Position numbers and translations under genes: made by a program
NCBI GenBank assembly: GCA_965225625.1
Contig: CBDDBH010000018.1
Coordinates: 62,001 to 126,000 of the forward strand
DNA: 64,000 nt
Reading direction: 5' to 3'
Source of the DNA: CBDDBH01 sp965225625
Lineage (GTDB): Bacteria; Pseudomonadota; Gammaproteobacteria; JADZEE01
In this document: in pieces, positions 1 to 8,696 of the stretch
Layout: every line of letters starts with the position of its first letter
How positions within the stretch are numbered: the first letter of the stretch is position 1
The notes under the pieces: model-generated
What the model saw: only the letters and a program-made list of their open reading frames with translations
What the model was told of the DNA's origin: nothing
Database searches by the model: none

Positions 1-102
1 AAACCGAGGTTAAAATTAAGCATCCAGATGCAGGGCATGCTACAGACTGTGTAGGCACATCGGAACCTGTCTCAGACATACGGATCGGCAAAGGAGAGTG
101 AT

Positions 103-1188
103 ATGAAGCTCGGGATCATGTTCGACACCCATGTAGATAAGTGGGAACTGATCAAATACGCGGAGGAGCTGGGGTTTCATCGCGCGTGGGTGCCTGACTC
201 GCAAATGATCTTCTCGGATTGCTACTCGACTCTAGCGTTGGCGGCAGCTAATACTGAGAAGATCTTGCTCGGCACCGGCATGACGGTACCCGGATTGCGG
301 ATTGCCCCAGTCACAGCGCAGGCGATAGGCGGCATCAATCAACTCGCGCCTGGGCGCACGTTTCTCGGCATTGCGACAGGCAATACCGCCATGCGGCTGC
401 TGGGCCAGGGCTCGATTTCGGCGAGAGAACTCAGGGAATATATCGGCATCGTTCGCCGCCTTCTTGACGGCGAGCCGGTGGACTTTTCATTCCGCGGGAA
501 GAGCGCCGAGATCCAGTTCATGCACAGGGACCGCCACTACATCAATCTCGACAATCGCATCCCGATCTACGTTGCGGCAAACGGGCCGAAAGCTCTCAGA
601 ATCGCTGGTGAACTGGCGGACGGATGGATGACCGCCGGCGGTTGCAACGAAGAGATCGTGTCGGCGGAGCTCGCCAAAGTGAGAGCTGCAGCCGCGGCCG
701 CCAACCGAACCCTCGGCGACGATTATCTGCGGTGTTGCACGATCAGCGCCTGTGTATTGCGACCGGGCGAGAAGTTGACCGATGACCGAGTGATTAATCA
801 AACCGGCTCGATGGTGACGACCACCTTACATCATATTTACGAGTTCTGGGAACAGAGCGGGCGCAAGGACCACATGATCCCACCGTTTTTCACCAACTTA
901 TGGGATGAGTTCCTGGCAGAAATTGACAAGCTTCCAGAAAAATCGCGTTTCCGCTATCTCCACAGGGGACACGCGACGTTTCTGCGCGAGGAAGAGCGCC
1001 GCTTTGTTACGCCGGAGGCCATTCGCGGCTCCTGCGTCGTCGGCGAACCGGATGAAATTGTCGCACAAGTGCAGGCCTTGGAGCGTCTCGGTCTGACAGA
1101 ACTTGCCTTGTTACCGCCTGCCGATTACCAACGTGAGGTGTATCGCGATGTTGCTGAATTAGTCATGCCGCATTTAGCGGATCAGTGA
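103..1188 (+). CDS. LLM-class flavin-dependent oxidoreductase
   Basis: A 361-residue member of the bacterial luciferase-like monooxygenase (TIM-barrel) superfamily, which uses reduced FMN or F420 to oxygenate or dehydrogenate organic substrates in the cytosol. The N-terminus MKLGIMFDTH is the first barrel strand; the segment with ILLGTGMTVPGLR (residues about 55-67) and the PGRTFLGIATG loop are typical of the superfamily, and the IPIYVAANGPKALRIAGELADGWM region (about 153-176) is the conserved late-barrel strand and helix. AAGGAGA at 91-97 is a strong ribosome site that fixes the ATG at 103. The gene converges on the GHKL ATPase gene with only 9 bases between stop codons. The substrate cannot be read from the sequence; methylenetetrahydromethanopterin-reductase-like and alkanal-monooxygenase-like relatives look the same at this level. 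Confidence 0.9.
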   Translation: MKLGIMFDTHVDKWELIKYAEELGFHRAWVPDSQMIFSDCYSTLALAAANTEKILLGTGMTVPGLRIAPVTAQAIGGINQLAPGRTFLGIATGNTAMRLLGQGSISARELREYIGIVRRLLDGEPVDFSFRGKSAEIQFMHRDRHYINLDNRIPIYVAANGPKALRIAGELADGWMTAGGCNEEIVSAELAKVRAAAAAANRTLGDDYLRCCTISACVLRPGEKLTDDRVINQTGSMVTTTLHHIYEFWEQSGRKDHMIPPFFTNLWDEFLAEIDKLPEKSRFRYLHRGHATFLREEERRFVTPEAIRGSCVVGEPDEIVAQVQALERLGLTELALLPPADYQREVYRDVAELVMPHLADQ

Positions 1189-1197
1189 CTGCAGCAC

Positions 1198-3000
1198 TCA
1201 CTTCAGATTCTCTTCGGTATAAAGTAACAGCTCGATAAGGCGCTCGAGCAGCTGATCCGGCGGCAGCCCCGGGAAATTTTTGGTTACCATTTCCTTGGCG
1301 AACAGGCGTGCCAGATACCTCAGTTTGAGTGCTTTGGTGCGAGCCGCGTAAATAAAGTCCCGGTGACCATTATTGATAACGATGAGGTTCCGTTCACCGT
1401 CATGGCGGGAACGCCAGAGCTGTCCTGGCGCATGTTCGAATGTGTAACCGGGCAGCCCGGATTTCGCGACGGCGCGGTCCTTGGGCTCGGGGATTAGCGT
1501 ATCGGTCACAGTGACGATGGCTTCGGCGGAACTATTGATTAGATTTTGGCAGGCGGTAACTTCGATCCTCGCAAGGCCGGGGACATCGGGTGCATGAAAG
1601 GTTACGTACTCGGCATTAACGTTTTCCAGGCGAGCGTCGCCTTCGAGAACTTTCCAGGCGAACGCGATGTCGTCGGTTACTACTCGCCGGCCCCGATCAC
1701 GGGCAAGCGCTCGGAAGCTCCGCGCCTTGCCAACCGCCAACGTGCTGCTGGCAGGTGATACACGCACGCTGTGTAGCGGGCCAGCGTATTCGAAGAATGC
1801 CTTTTGCCGTTGACCGCCAGGCTTATCGACTGCTGCCGCCTCGGCGCCGTCAGTTTCGTTGTGCACTGTGGAATTGTCCGAACTGCCGCGCTGGCGCAGA
1901 TTAATGTCGAACCAGTCGTACTCCTCGGCCGGAAGTGCCAGAAACGCCTCTCGAAAGGCGCGCTGGATGGTGCGTAAAGTCGTGCGGTTACTCTGCTCTT
2001 CCTCGGCCTGTTTCTGTTCATCGATGATGGCCTGAAGCTTTTCTTCCACGGGCGCCATGGCGGCGATGAACGATTCGAGCGCGGCGTCGTGCACGACCCC
2101 GGTGCGCGTCGCCGGTGTCAACTGCAGAAACGGCACATCGACCATGCCCTGCAGAACTAATTCTGTCCATGGAGCATGCTGGAACGCATCGATCTCGGTT
2201 AGCGATGCCAGGATACGCGTGCCGCCTCGGTACAAACCGACCTGGTTGCTCGAGTCAGACGCATTGAGGTAAAGCTCCAGATAAATATCGCCGTGCGGCG
2301 TGCCGGGCATGGGCAACTGATGCAATAGCTGACCCACATAGGCGCGCGGTTCGACCAGAAACTCTTTACGCGTCTGGCGGTCGATCACTTTGATATTCAC
2401 ACCGGACTGGCGGATACGTTCGCGCAGCTCGGACGCGAGATACCATTGCAGTTTTTCGCCACTCAGTTGGCGGATACCCGGCAACAGCGGACGGATCTTG
2501 AGCCAGGTGCCCTGCTCAGGCACCAGCGTACGCCGCCGCACCACACTGTAACTGGGATCCCCTTTTTTCATGCGAATCTCGTAAGCCGTGCCATCGGCGC
2601 CAGCGGAACTCATCGCCAACTCCTCGCCGACGGTCCAGAAGCTCAACAAACCAATTCCGAATTCACCCTGGATCCCGGTGGCGCCGTCAAGCTTCATACG
2701 ACGCTTGATCGAGTCACAAACGTGGGTAGCGACGTAGCGAAAATCGGGAACACCATTGTCATCGCGGGGAACACCATTGCCATCGTCGGTAACGCTGAGG
2801 AAGTGCTCCCCCCGCTCACGCCCACGCGTGATAGTGATGTTGCGGGCCTGCGCGTCGATACTGTTTTCCACAAACTCGGCCACCGCCTTGAGCGGATTGT
2901 GCTGTGACAAAGCGATGATCGTGATCGCGTTCCAATCGGACCCAATCTTGAGCTTACCCGTTAGCGCCTCCTTTTTTCGCCGTTGTTGGGTCATACGCAC
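1198..3000 (-). CDS. GHKL (HSP90/gyrase-type) ATPase with Ig-like segment
   Basis: 600 residues. The N-terminal third is a GHKL ATP-binding fold: N-box with EFVENSIDA (42-50, Asn for Mg), G1 box DDGNGV (72-77) and G2 box GIQGEFGIG (109-117). This is the arrangement of HSP90, MutL and MORC-type ATPases rather than of histidine kinases, and no H-box or receiver domain is present. Residues about 318-360 are charged and helical. Residues about 407-495 (VRVSPASSTLAVG start, then RIEVTA) read like a bacterial Ig-like (Big_2) repeat, which is unexpected in a protein without a signal peptide. The C-terminal 100 residues are unassigned. No restriction, nuclease or CRISPR gene adjoins it, so a defence role is not shown by context. 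The intergenic stretch 3001-3171 holds nothing I can name. Confidence 0.8.
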   Translation of the reverse strand: MRMTQQRRKKEALTGKLKIGSDWNAITIIALSQHNPLKAVAEFVENSIDAQARNITITRGRERGEHFLSVTDDGNGVPRDDNGVPDFRYVATHVCDSIKRRMKLDGATGIQGEFGIGLLSFWTVGEELAMSSAGADGTAYEIRMKKGDPSYSVVRRRTLVPEQGTWLKIRPLLPGIRQLSGEKLQWYLASELRERIRQSGVNIKVIDRQTRKEFLVEPRAYVGQLLHQLPMPGTPHGDIYLELYLNASDSSNQVGLYRGGTRILASLTEIDAFQHAPWTELVLQGMVDVPFLQLTPATRTGVVHDAALESFIAAMAPVEEKLQAIIDEQKQAEEEQSNRTTLRTIQRAFREAFLALPAEEYDWFDINLRQRGSSDNSTVHNETDGAEAAAVDKPGGQRQKAFFEYAGPLHSVRVSPASSTLAVGKARSFRALARDRGRRVVTDDIAFAWKVLEGDARLENVNAEYVTFHAPDVPGLARIEVTACQNLINSSAEAIVTVTDTLIPEPKDRAVAKSGLPGYTFEHAPGQLWRSRHDGERNLIVINNGHRDFIYAARTKALKLRYLARLFAKEMVTKNFPGLPPDQLLERLIELLLYTEENLK

Positions 3001-3171
3001 AGAGTGTAACTCGATTGAGCAGGTATGACATATTCACCCGCATTTTCAAATAGATAGTAACTAAATTGAGCTTGTCAGGTGGCGCCTCGCCACAGTGGTC
3101 AGGCGAAAGCCTAGACTACGCTATCGCGATCGACGGATTGGTGTCCGCGGACGGTGTTCAGGAGCGCGAAG

Positions 3172-4368
3172 CTACTTACCGCTTTCGCGGCGGATCCTTG
3201 CGCGGAAATCAGGAATATCCACATCCTTGATCCGGCTACGCTCGGACGCTGACATTTGCGGTGTGTTGGTCGCTGACTGGTATTTAGTGAGCCCGAGATC
3301 TTCGTTGAATTCTTCCTGCATCACCGCCATCGTCGCATCGGATGGTATGCCCGTAGCATCGGCAATGCGGTCGAGTCGCTGGAAGTTCGAAGCGACGCCA
3401 ACCGCGTCGATCATCGCTTTCTCGCCCAGAACCCGGCACAACGCCGTTCGCGCTTCGCCGAACGCTGCGGATGCGTTCATATAGGTATCCACGAAACGCA
3501 GCAATATTTCGGAGTGTTCAACACCGTTGATGCTGGTGCAACTGGGGTCGGCAAGTCCATGCATGTCCACTTCGACATCGGCGAGTGTGGCGCTCTCACG
3601 GAGCATCACTACGTGTGAGGCAGTTCAGTAGAAACAGTTATTGAACGCGGACACTCGAGCCGCCACGACCTCTATGTGTATCCGACTTAACGTGCCATGC
3701 GGCGCCTCGGTGACGTTCCAGATGACGGCAGGGTCGAGGTAATGCGGTTTCACCAACGCTTGAAAAACACGGGTCTCGTCGGGAACCAGGCTCAAAGCAC
3801 GGATCACGTTGCCGGCATACCCGGTCCATAGATCGGCTTCAGCATCGACGTTGCCGTCTCTGGGTAACATGGACACCCACGCGCCGTCGGGTCCAGCCTT
3901 CTGCGGCCGGTAACGGCTCGGTTCTCCGCGCTGCGGTTCGGGTAACGCGTGTCGTGGCACACTGATACCGCGGCAGAATTCGTCGATTTGGAATACCGAT
4001 CCCAGCGTACCCAGGATCTCGACGTACTCCTCTTCGCTAAGACCCTGTTGCACAATGTCGTCGAACCAGGTCTTCGTCAGTCGTTGCGGATCGGTGGTAA
4101 TGCAATGGATCACCTCCACCATAACAGCCGACAGATCAGTGACGCAGTCATGCGCGCCGTCGATCGCATACGGCGATAACGCCTCCTTGCGTTGTCGGCA
4201 GAAGCTGCATTGCATCGACTGCCGTACTTCCTTGGCGACTGCTACGCGCTGCGCACCCGTCAACCAGGTACCCGGTGCGGCAAGCCTTCGCCAGAAAGTA
4301 TTGTGACTGGCCGCAAAGTCGTCGCGTACAGGATACGGCGCGCTGCTGTAATCGATTAAAGTCGTCAT
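3172..4368 (-). CDS. two-domain AhpD-like protein, candidate selenoprotein (in-frame TGA read as Sec)
   Basis: Read from ATG 4368 (upstream GGGAGC site) to TAG 3172, this is one frame of 398 residues broken only by TGA at 3625-3627. The N-terminal domain has CSFC (C54, C57). The second domain reads E233-x11-C245-F-Y-TGA248-T-A-S-H252. That is the AhpD catalytic spacing (Glu118, Cys130, Cys133, His137 in mycobacterial AhpD) with TGA exactly where the second redox Cys belongs. The 145 codons after the TGA stay open and family-like, although many neighbouring genes are decayed. AhpD-family selenoproteins with CxxU or UxxC motifs are known from marine metagenomes. A hairpin with bacterial SECIS geometry follows the TGA. 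The alternative is a Cys-to-stop mutation giving a 247-residue truncated protein. A redox or peroxidase-partner role fits the divergent peroxiredoxin relative at 4524. Any annotation starting at 3609 or 4536 would be wrong. Confidence 0.6.
3585..3612 (-). promoter_or_regulatory. putative bacterial SECIS hairpin downstream of TGA
   Basis: Numbering bases after the TGA (base n lies at 3625-n), G13-U14 pair with A39-C40 (A15 bulged), G16-U17-G18 pair with C36-A37-C38, an A19/C35 mismatch follows, and U20-G21-C22-U23-C24 pair with G30-A31-G32-C33-G34. The five-base apical loop is CGUGA. The loop starts 24 bases after the TGA and has G as its second base, within the published bacterial rules (loop about 16-37 bases away, G among the first two loop bases). 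A competing CUCAC/GUGAG pairing with a 15-base loop is possible. The fold was drawn by hand with no energy calculation. Confidence 0.4.
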
Positions 4369-4523
4369 GTTTGTCAGCTCCCGCCAGCAGATGCAGCTGA
4401 CCGTCTGCGGTGCCGCCTGGCGGGTAAGACTTACTATAAACCAAACCACACAAAAATAATCCTCTCCGACAACTCTCGGCATACCGTGTAAGATCCGACC
4501 TCTAATTAGCCTTAGGAAAGTCC

Positions 4524-5030
4524 ATGGAACTGGCAACGCGGCTCGTTAAACTTCGTCAAGAACTCTCCCAAAATATCCTCGCCGACGCACAGGTCGTGAT
4601 GCATGCCCAAACACAGCAATTGCGCGACTCCGCGATCATGGACAGCGTCATAAAGGTAGGCGCTCGGCTACCCGAAAAGATCCAAGAAGCTGACGCAACG
4701 CTCGTAGCGCTGACCCCTCAGCAGCCGGACCATAGCGCCGCAATGCGCGAGAAACAGGCATTGGGTTTTGATCTGCTCTGGGACCGCGCTAACGCCTACA
4801 CAAGCCAATTGGGTCTGGTATTCAAATTTCCTCAGGAACTCGCCGATATCTACACCGCATTCGGCATAGACCTGGCCAAGCGCAACGGCGACGACAGTTG
4901 GACCATGCCAATGCCTGCCAGAATCGTGGTAGATCGCGCCGGTGTTGTGCGCGCTGTCGATGTTGATCCTGACTACATGCGCCGTCCCGAACCTGGAAAA
5001 ACATTGGCGGATCTAGCCGCACTCGCCTAA
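4524..5030 (+). CDS. AhpC/TSA-like peroxiredoxin lacking its catalytic segment
   Basis: 168 residues in an open frame with an AGGAAAG ribosome site. The N-terminal helix (residues 1-50) and the C-terminal two thirds (ATLVALTPQQPDHS, then GIDLAKRNGDDSW, then MPMPARIVVDR) match the peroxiredoxin-like AhpC/TSA family with an extended N-terminus. In that family, about 45 residues containing the thioredoxin-fold strand and the Tyr-Arg-Gly-x-Trp-Cys-Pro-Tyr-Cys active site lie between the VGxxxP segment and the ATLVA strand. Here VGARLP joins directly to EKIQEADATLVA, so the peroxidatic Cys is gone. The protein can hardly be a peroxidase as written. A real in-frame deletion or an assembly collapse are both possible. 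It is divergent from the AhpD-like gene; the 155 bases between them should hold both promoters. Confidence 0.75.
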   Translation: MELATRLVKLRQELSQNILADAQVVMHAQTQQLRDSAIMDSVIKVGARLPEKIQEADATLVALTPQQPDHSAAMREKQALGFDLLWDRANAYTSQLGLVFKFPQELADIYTAFGIDLAKRNGDDSWTMPMPARIVVDRAGVVRAVDVDPDYMRRPEPGKTLADLAALA

Positions 5031-5090
5031 GGCCGGTCCAACGCCAAGCTCGCGCACTGATTTAATCCGCCGTCCCGCGCTTATGCGGTC

Positions 5091-6248
5091 ATGAGCGAGG
5101 CGGGTACGGCGGTTGCTCGCGACGTCAACGACGCGAGCGTCAAGGCTGTCGCAATTATCATCAGTGTGGTTGGACCGAGCGCATTCTTCGTACTACCGTT
5201 GCTGGTGGGGGCGCTTGCCGACGACTTGCATCTGAACGACAGGCAAATCGGTTTTTTCGCCGCGACGGATCTGGCTGGTGCTGCGGTAAGTTGCGTACTC
5301 GCGTTGTTTTGGGTGAGACGACTGGATTGGCGGATCATCGCAGCAATGGCGCTCGTTACCCTGGGCTGCGCAAATTTCGCATCCCTGTCGGTAAACGAGT
5401 TTGCGCCGCTTCTGACCATCCGTTTCCTCGCCGGTATGGCCGCCGGCGCTTTGTTGTCGCTGGCCATCACCGTGCTTTCAGATGCGCATCACCCCGAACG
5501 TGGATTCGGTTATTCCGTTGCTGCACAAGTCACGTTTCAAGTCGCGGGCTTGTTAGTGCTGCCGCATGTCATCAACGTCTGGGGAATCGACGGCGTGTTC
5601 TTGCTGTTGAGTGGCCTGGCCTTGTCGGCTTTGCTTTTGATTCCGCGGTTGCCGGCGCATGGTCGGATCCAAAACTCAAGCAGTGATTCACGCCTGCGGC
5701 TCACTCCGGCGACAATGCTGGCCTTCGCCGGCTGCACGCTGTTCTTCATCAATATCGGTTGTGTCTGGACGTATATAGAACGTATGGGCGTTGCCGAGGG
5801 ATTCACCGCGATCTTCATCGGCAATGGTCTTGCGGCTGCCGTCGCCATCGGTATTGCTGGCGCCTTAGCCGCTTCATGGTTGCGTGATCGCTACGGAAGA
5901 CTACGACCACTGGCTCTAGCGGTCGCGGGTACCGTGGTCTCCGTAGCGATGCTGGTCGAGGGAATGGGCGCCATCACTTTTGTTGTTGCAGTCGCTGTCT
6001 ATAATTTCGTCTGGAACTTCGCGATCCCATATCAGTACGCGGCGATTTCAACGTCCGACAACAGCGGCCGCTTGATCGTGCTGGTCCCGGGGTTTCAGGG
6101 TGCAGGATTGTCCATTGGGCCCGCATTGGCAGCGTCGTTTATGAGCAGCGATAACTACCTGGCCGTAAACTATATAGCCGCTGTAAGCGTGGTACTTAGT
6201 CTACTGTTGTTCATTCCTCTTTGCCGCCAGCGGATAGCAAACACTTAG
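5091..6248 (+). CDS. MFS transporter
   Basis: 385 residues with about twelve hydrophobic segments and a short cytoplasmic N-terminus, typical of a major facilitator permease of the inner membrane. The loop DLHLNDRQIGFFAATDLAG after the first helix and the basic loop WVRRLDWR resemble the loops of aromatic-acid or CynX-like permeases. The central loop (about 190-205) separates the two six-helix halves. The start is taken at ATG 5091; the upstream ribosome site is weak. The gene lies 13 bases upstream of the second luciferase-like oxygenase on the same strand, so the two probably form a transport-plus-oxidation pair. The substrate is unknown. Confidence 0.85.
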   Translation: MSEAGTAVARDVNDASVKAVAIIISVVGPSAFFVLPLLVGALADDLHLNDRQIGFFAATDLAGAAVSCVLALFWVRRLDWRIIAAMALVTLGCANFASLSVNEFAPLLTIRFLAGMAAGALLSLAITVLSDAHHPERGFGYSVAAQVTFQVAGLLVLPHVINVWGIDGVFLLLSGLALSALLLIPRLPAHGRIQNSSSDSRLRLTPATMLAFAGCTLFFINIGCVWTYIERMGVAEGFTAIFIGNGLAAAVAIGIAGALAASWLRDRYGRLRPLALAVAGTVVSVAMLVEGMGAITFVVAVAVYNFVWNFAIPYQYAAISTSDNSGRLIVLVPGFQGAGLSIGPALAASFMSSDNYLAVNYIAAVSVVLSLLLFIPLCRQRIANT

Positions 6249-6261
6249 CGGAGGGCTGCAT

Positions 6262-7287
6262 ATGCGACTCGGTTTCTGGCCGCCGGTATACGGCAATTGG
6301 ATCATCACAGATCGGTCCGGCGTCGGTGACGCGTCTTTCGATTACACCAAACGCAGCGTATTGCTGGGAGAGCAACTCGGATTCGATACACTGCTGGTGG
6401 CCGAACATTTCTTTAATCCTCTGGATCCGCACATCGACCAACTCGATGCCTGGACAACCTGCAGCGCACTAGCAGCATTGACCTCGCGCATTGAAATAAT
6501 GGCGGCGGTCAAACCGGGTTTACGCGCACCAGGCGTAATCGCCAAGATGGCAAGTAACATCGATCACATCAGCGGTGGCCGCTTCTCCATCAATCTCGTT
6601 TCTGCATGGTGGCTGCAGGAATACGAGATGCTGGGTGCGGAAGTGCTGGCGCATGACGAGCGTTATGCGCGTTCGTCGGAATTCATCGACATCGTCAAAG
6701 GACTGTGGACGGAGGATGAATTTTCCTACCGCGGCAAATATTTCGAGGTCAAGGATGCGACCATTGCCCCCAAACCGCTACAGCAGCCGCATCCTCCAAT
6801 TTACCTTGGAGGTGAGTCGGAAGCGGGGCGTGAACTCGGAGCCCGAGTAGCAGACACCTTTTTGATCAACGGCCGGCCACTCGACGAGATTGAAGTAATC
6901 GTCGCCGACATGAAACGCCGGGCCGCGGTATACACACGTACGCTGCGCTTCGGCATGTCGGCATTTATAATTTGTCGAGAAAGCGAAGCCGCCGCACAAG
7001 CAGAGTTCGCGCGACTGAACAAGCTTCGCCACGCCAATATAAAAAGTGATGACCCCGAGGTTGTCATGCTGAAAAAATCAGCGGAAGTTCTCGAGCGGGT
7101 CGGCACCAATGGCGGCACCGATGCGGGCCTGGTCGGCACACCCACACAGATTGCTGAGCGCATGCAGGCCTTCGCAGCGCTGGGCATTGAAACCTTCCTA
7201 CTTCAATTTCATCCTTTAATCGAGGAGATGCAGCGCTTCGGTGATGAGGTGATGCCGTTGTTAAACCAAACACCGCGATTAGAATGA
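6262..7287 (+). CDS. FMNH2-dependent monooxygenase (alkanesulfonate/dimethylsulfone type)
   Basis: 341 residues of the luciferase-like superfamily, closer to SsuD/SfnG than the enzyme at 103. Seen: LGFWPPVYGNW at the N-terminus, SRIEIMAAVKPG (about 72-83), NIDHISGGRFSINLVSAWW (about 96-114), HDERYARSSEF (about 125-135) and the DATIAPKPLQQPHPPIYLGGES stretch (about 165-186). SsuD and SfnG release sulfite from sulfonates or sulfones using FMNH2 from a partner reductase, and no reductase gene is present here. GGAGGG at 6250-6255 precedes ATG 6262. It follows the MFS gene by 13 bases. Assignment to an exact sulfur substrate is inference; other carbon-sulfur or aldehyde oxidations are possible. 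Confidence 0.88.
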   Translation: MRLGFWPPVYGNWIITDRSGVGDASFDYTKRSVLLGEQLGFDTLLVAEHFFNPLDPHIDQLDAWTTCSALAALTSRIEIMAAVKPGLRAPGVIAKMASNIDHISGGRFSINLVSAWWLQEYEMLGAEVLAHDERYARSSEFIDIVKGLWTEDEFSYRGKYFEVKDATIAPKPLQQPHPPIYLGGESEAGRELGARVADTFLINGRPLDEIEVIVADMKRRAAVYTRTLRFGMSAFIICRESEAAAQAEFARLNKLRHANIKSDDPEVVMLKKSAEVLERVGTNGGTDAGLVGTPTQIAERMQAFAALGIETFLLQFHPLIEEMQRFGDEVMPLLNQTPRLE

Positions 7288-7330
7288 ATGCCAACAGCGC
7301 AGATCCAAGCAACCAGGAGGAAGATTAAAC

Positions 7331-7627
7331 ATTGCAAAACTCACACTGTCTTTTGACAATGGTCCAGATCCGCAGTGCACACCGCAAGTACTAGAAATTC
7401 TGACTGCGCGTAACATCAAAGCCACGTTCTTTGTTTGTGCTCAGGGCAATTCGGTTCATCCAGCAATGCAGGCAAGCTCGCCTGAGAATCTGGCGTTGCT
7501 CCATGACGTTCGCAGCCATGGACATTGGATCGTCGTGGGTTCCTTGGAGGGGTTAGTTAGTGGAAGCCAACCTGAAGCGCCATCGGAGCACGCAATAAGT
7601 GTAATCGTCGGGACCTTATCTCGCTGA
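7331..7627 (+). pseudogene. polysaccharide deacetylase (NodB-type), 5' stub
   Basis: The frame beginning at ATT 7331 encodes IAKLTLSFDNGPDP, the first NodB motif (usually TFDDGP, here with Asp-Asn), followed by ATFFVCAQG. After about 75 residues it loses the family: the usual His-x-Thr-x-x-His metal motif is replaced by a degenerate HWIVVGSLEG segment and the frame closes after 98 codons, against about 200 or more in intact homologues. A good ribosome site, AGGAGGA at 7315-7321, lies 9 bases before the ATT codon, so the 5' end of a once-active gene is retained. No ATG, GTG or TTG is available in frame at that spacing. I regard it as a 3'-truncated remnant behind the monooxygenase gene. 7628-7849 has no gene I can support. 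Confidence 0.6.
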
Positions 7628-7849
7628 CAATATAAGAAAACTAAATTAGACGTTCAGATAGGAACTTCTTCCGGCAGCAGTCGGCCAGCGAACTCGACAG
7701 TCGCTTGGCGGCAGCGGTCATGTCGCACCGATCCACCGCGTCGCGACCGCGTAAGCTGGTTGTAAGTCGCGCCCGCGCCGTCACGGCGTATGATTGAAGG
7801 TACTCGCAAGCGCGAGGCTGATGCGTCCAAAATAAAGGGAGGCGGGAAA

Positions 7850-8473
7850 ATGACTATCTTTATGCGCAATGCCGTGCTGATGCTTGCGATGTTGTTGGCC
7901 GGCTGCGGTACGACCACCAATATCCAGCCGAGCCCGCAGCCGGGCGATGCGGCGGTGCCGGTGCCGCAGGGTGCGCCGGCTGCGGATTTTTCCGCCTACG
8001 ACAGTGTTGTAGTACTGGATTTCGTCGCTGCGACCGACAAGGCCAAGATCAAGCCTGACAAGTTACAGTCGTATACCGATACGCTGAACACAGCGGTGCG
8101 AACATTCGCCGACCTGATTGCGCAGAAAATCCGCGAGACCGGTGCGTTCAATGAAGTGGCGCGCGGCCCGACGACAGGCAATGCGCTGACGGTGACCGGT
8201 CGGATCACCCGGTTGGTCGAGGGCAGTGCCGGGCTGCGCTTCTTCATCGGCATGGGCGCGGGCAGTTCTTACTTCGATGCGACGATCGATCTAGCCGACG
8301 CCGAAACCAACGTCAATCTGGGCCAGATCGTGACCGATAAGAACAGCTGGGCGCTCGGCGGCGGCCTGGCGGCGATGCAAACCGTGGAAAGCTTTATGAA
8401 GGGCGCGGCCAACAAAGTCGCCACGCAATTGCGCGATGCGAAGACCGGCAAACCGACTCGCAAAGCGCGCTGA
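7850..8473 (+). CDS. DUF4410-like outer-membrane lipoprotein
   Basis: 207 residues from ATG 7850, chosen because GGGAGGCGGG (7838-7847) directly precedes it and because this start gives a clean type II signal peptide: a basic start, a hydrophobic core and the lipobox LLAGC (Cys at about residue 20). The mature part begins with a low-complexity Pro/Ala/Gln linker, then an alpha/beta domain starting YDSVVVLDF and containing an IAQKIRETGAFNEV helix, as in DUF4410 proteins. It should be lipidated and anchored in a membrane facing the periplasm. Its function is not established. It stands alone, with no partner on the same strand. 8474-8696 appears empty. Confidence 0.8.
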   Translation: MTIFMRNAVLMLAMLLAGCGTTTNIQPSPQPGDAAVPVPQGAPAADFSAYDSVVVLDFVAATDKAKIKPDKLQSYTDTLNTAVRTFADLIAQKIRETGAFNEVARGPTTGNALTVTGRITRLVEGSAGLRFFIGMGAGSSYFDATIDLADAETNVNLGQIVTDKNSWALGGGLAAMQTVESFMKGAANKVATQLRDAKTGKPTRKAR

Positions 8474-8696
8474 ACGCCCGATCTGAATGCGTTGCTGGGC
8501 ACGTTAGACGGCGCTCCGGCCGGCGGCCCAAACACCGTTTTCGCGAAAGTTGCAGCTAACATCCTCAATTGCCGCGGGTCGCTCAGCGGCCCAGAGCGGA
8601 TGATTTCAGATGCAAATGATTCTCGTTAAAAAAGCGTCTCCGCAGAAAGATTGACCGACGGGATCCGTTAAGGGTTGTTAGATCCGGGCCCGGTCG

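Noticed and set aside
8611..8629. Fur-box-like sequence TGCAAATGATTCTCGTTAA
   Set aside because: It resembles part of a Fur site, but no gene starts near it on either strand (two gene 3' ends flank it), so a regulatory role is not supported.
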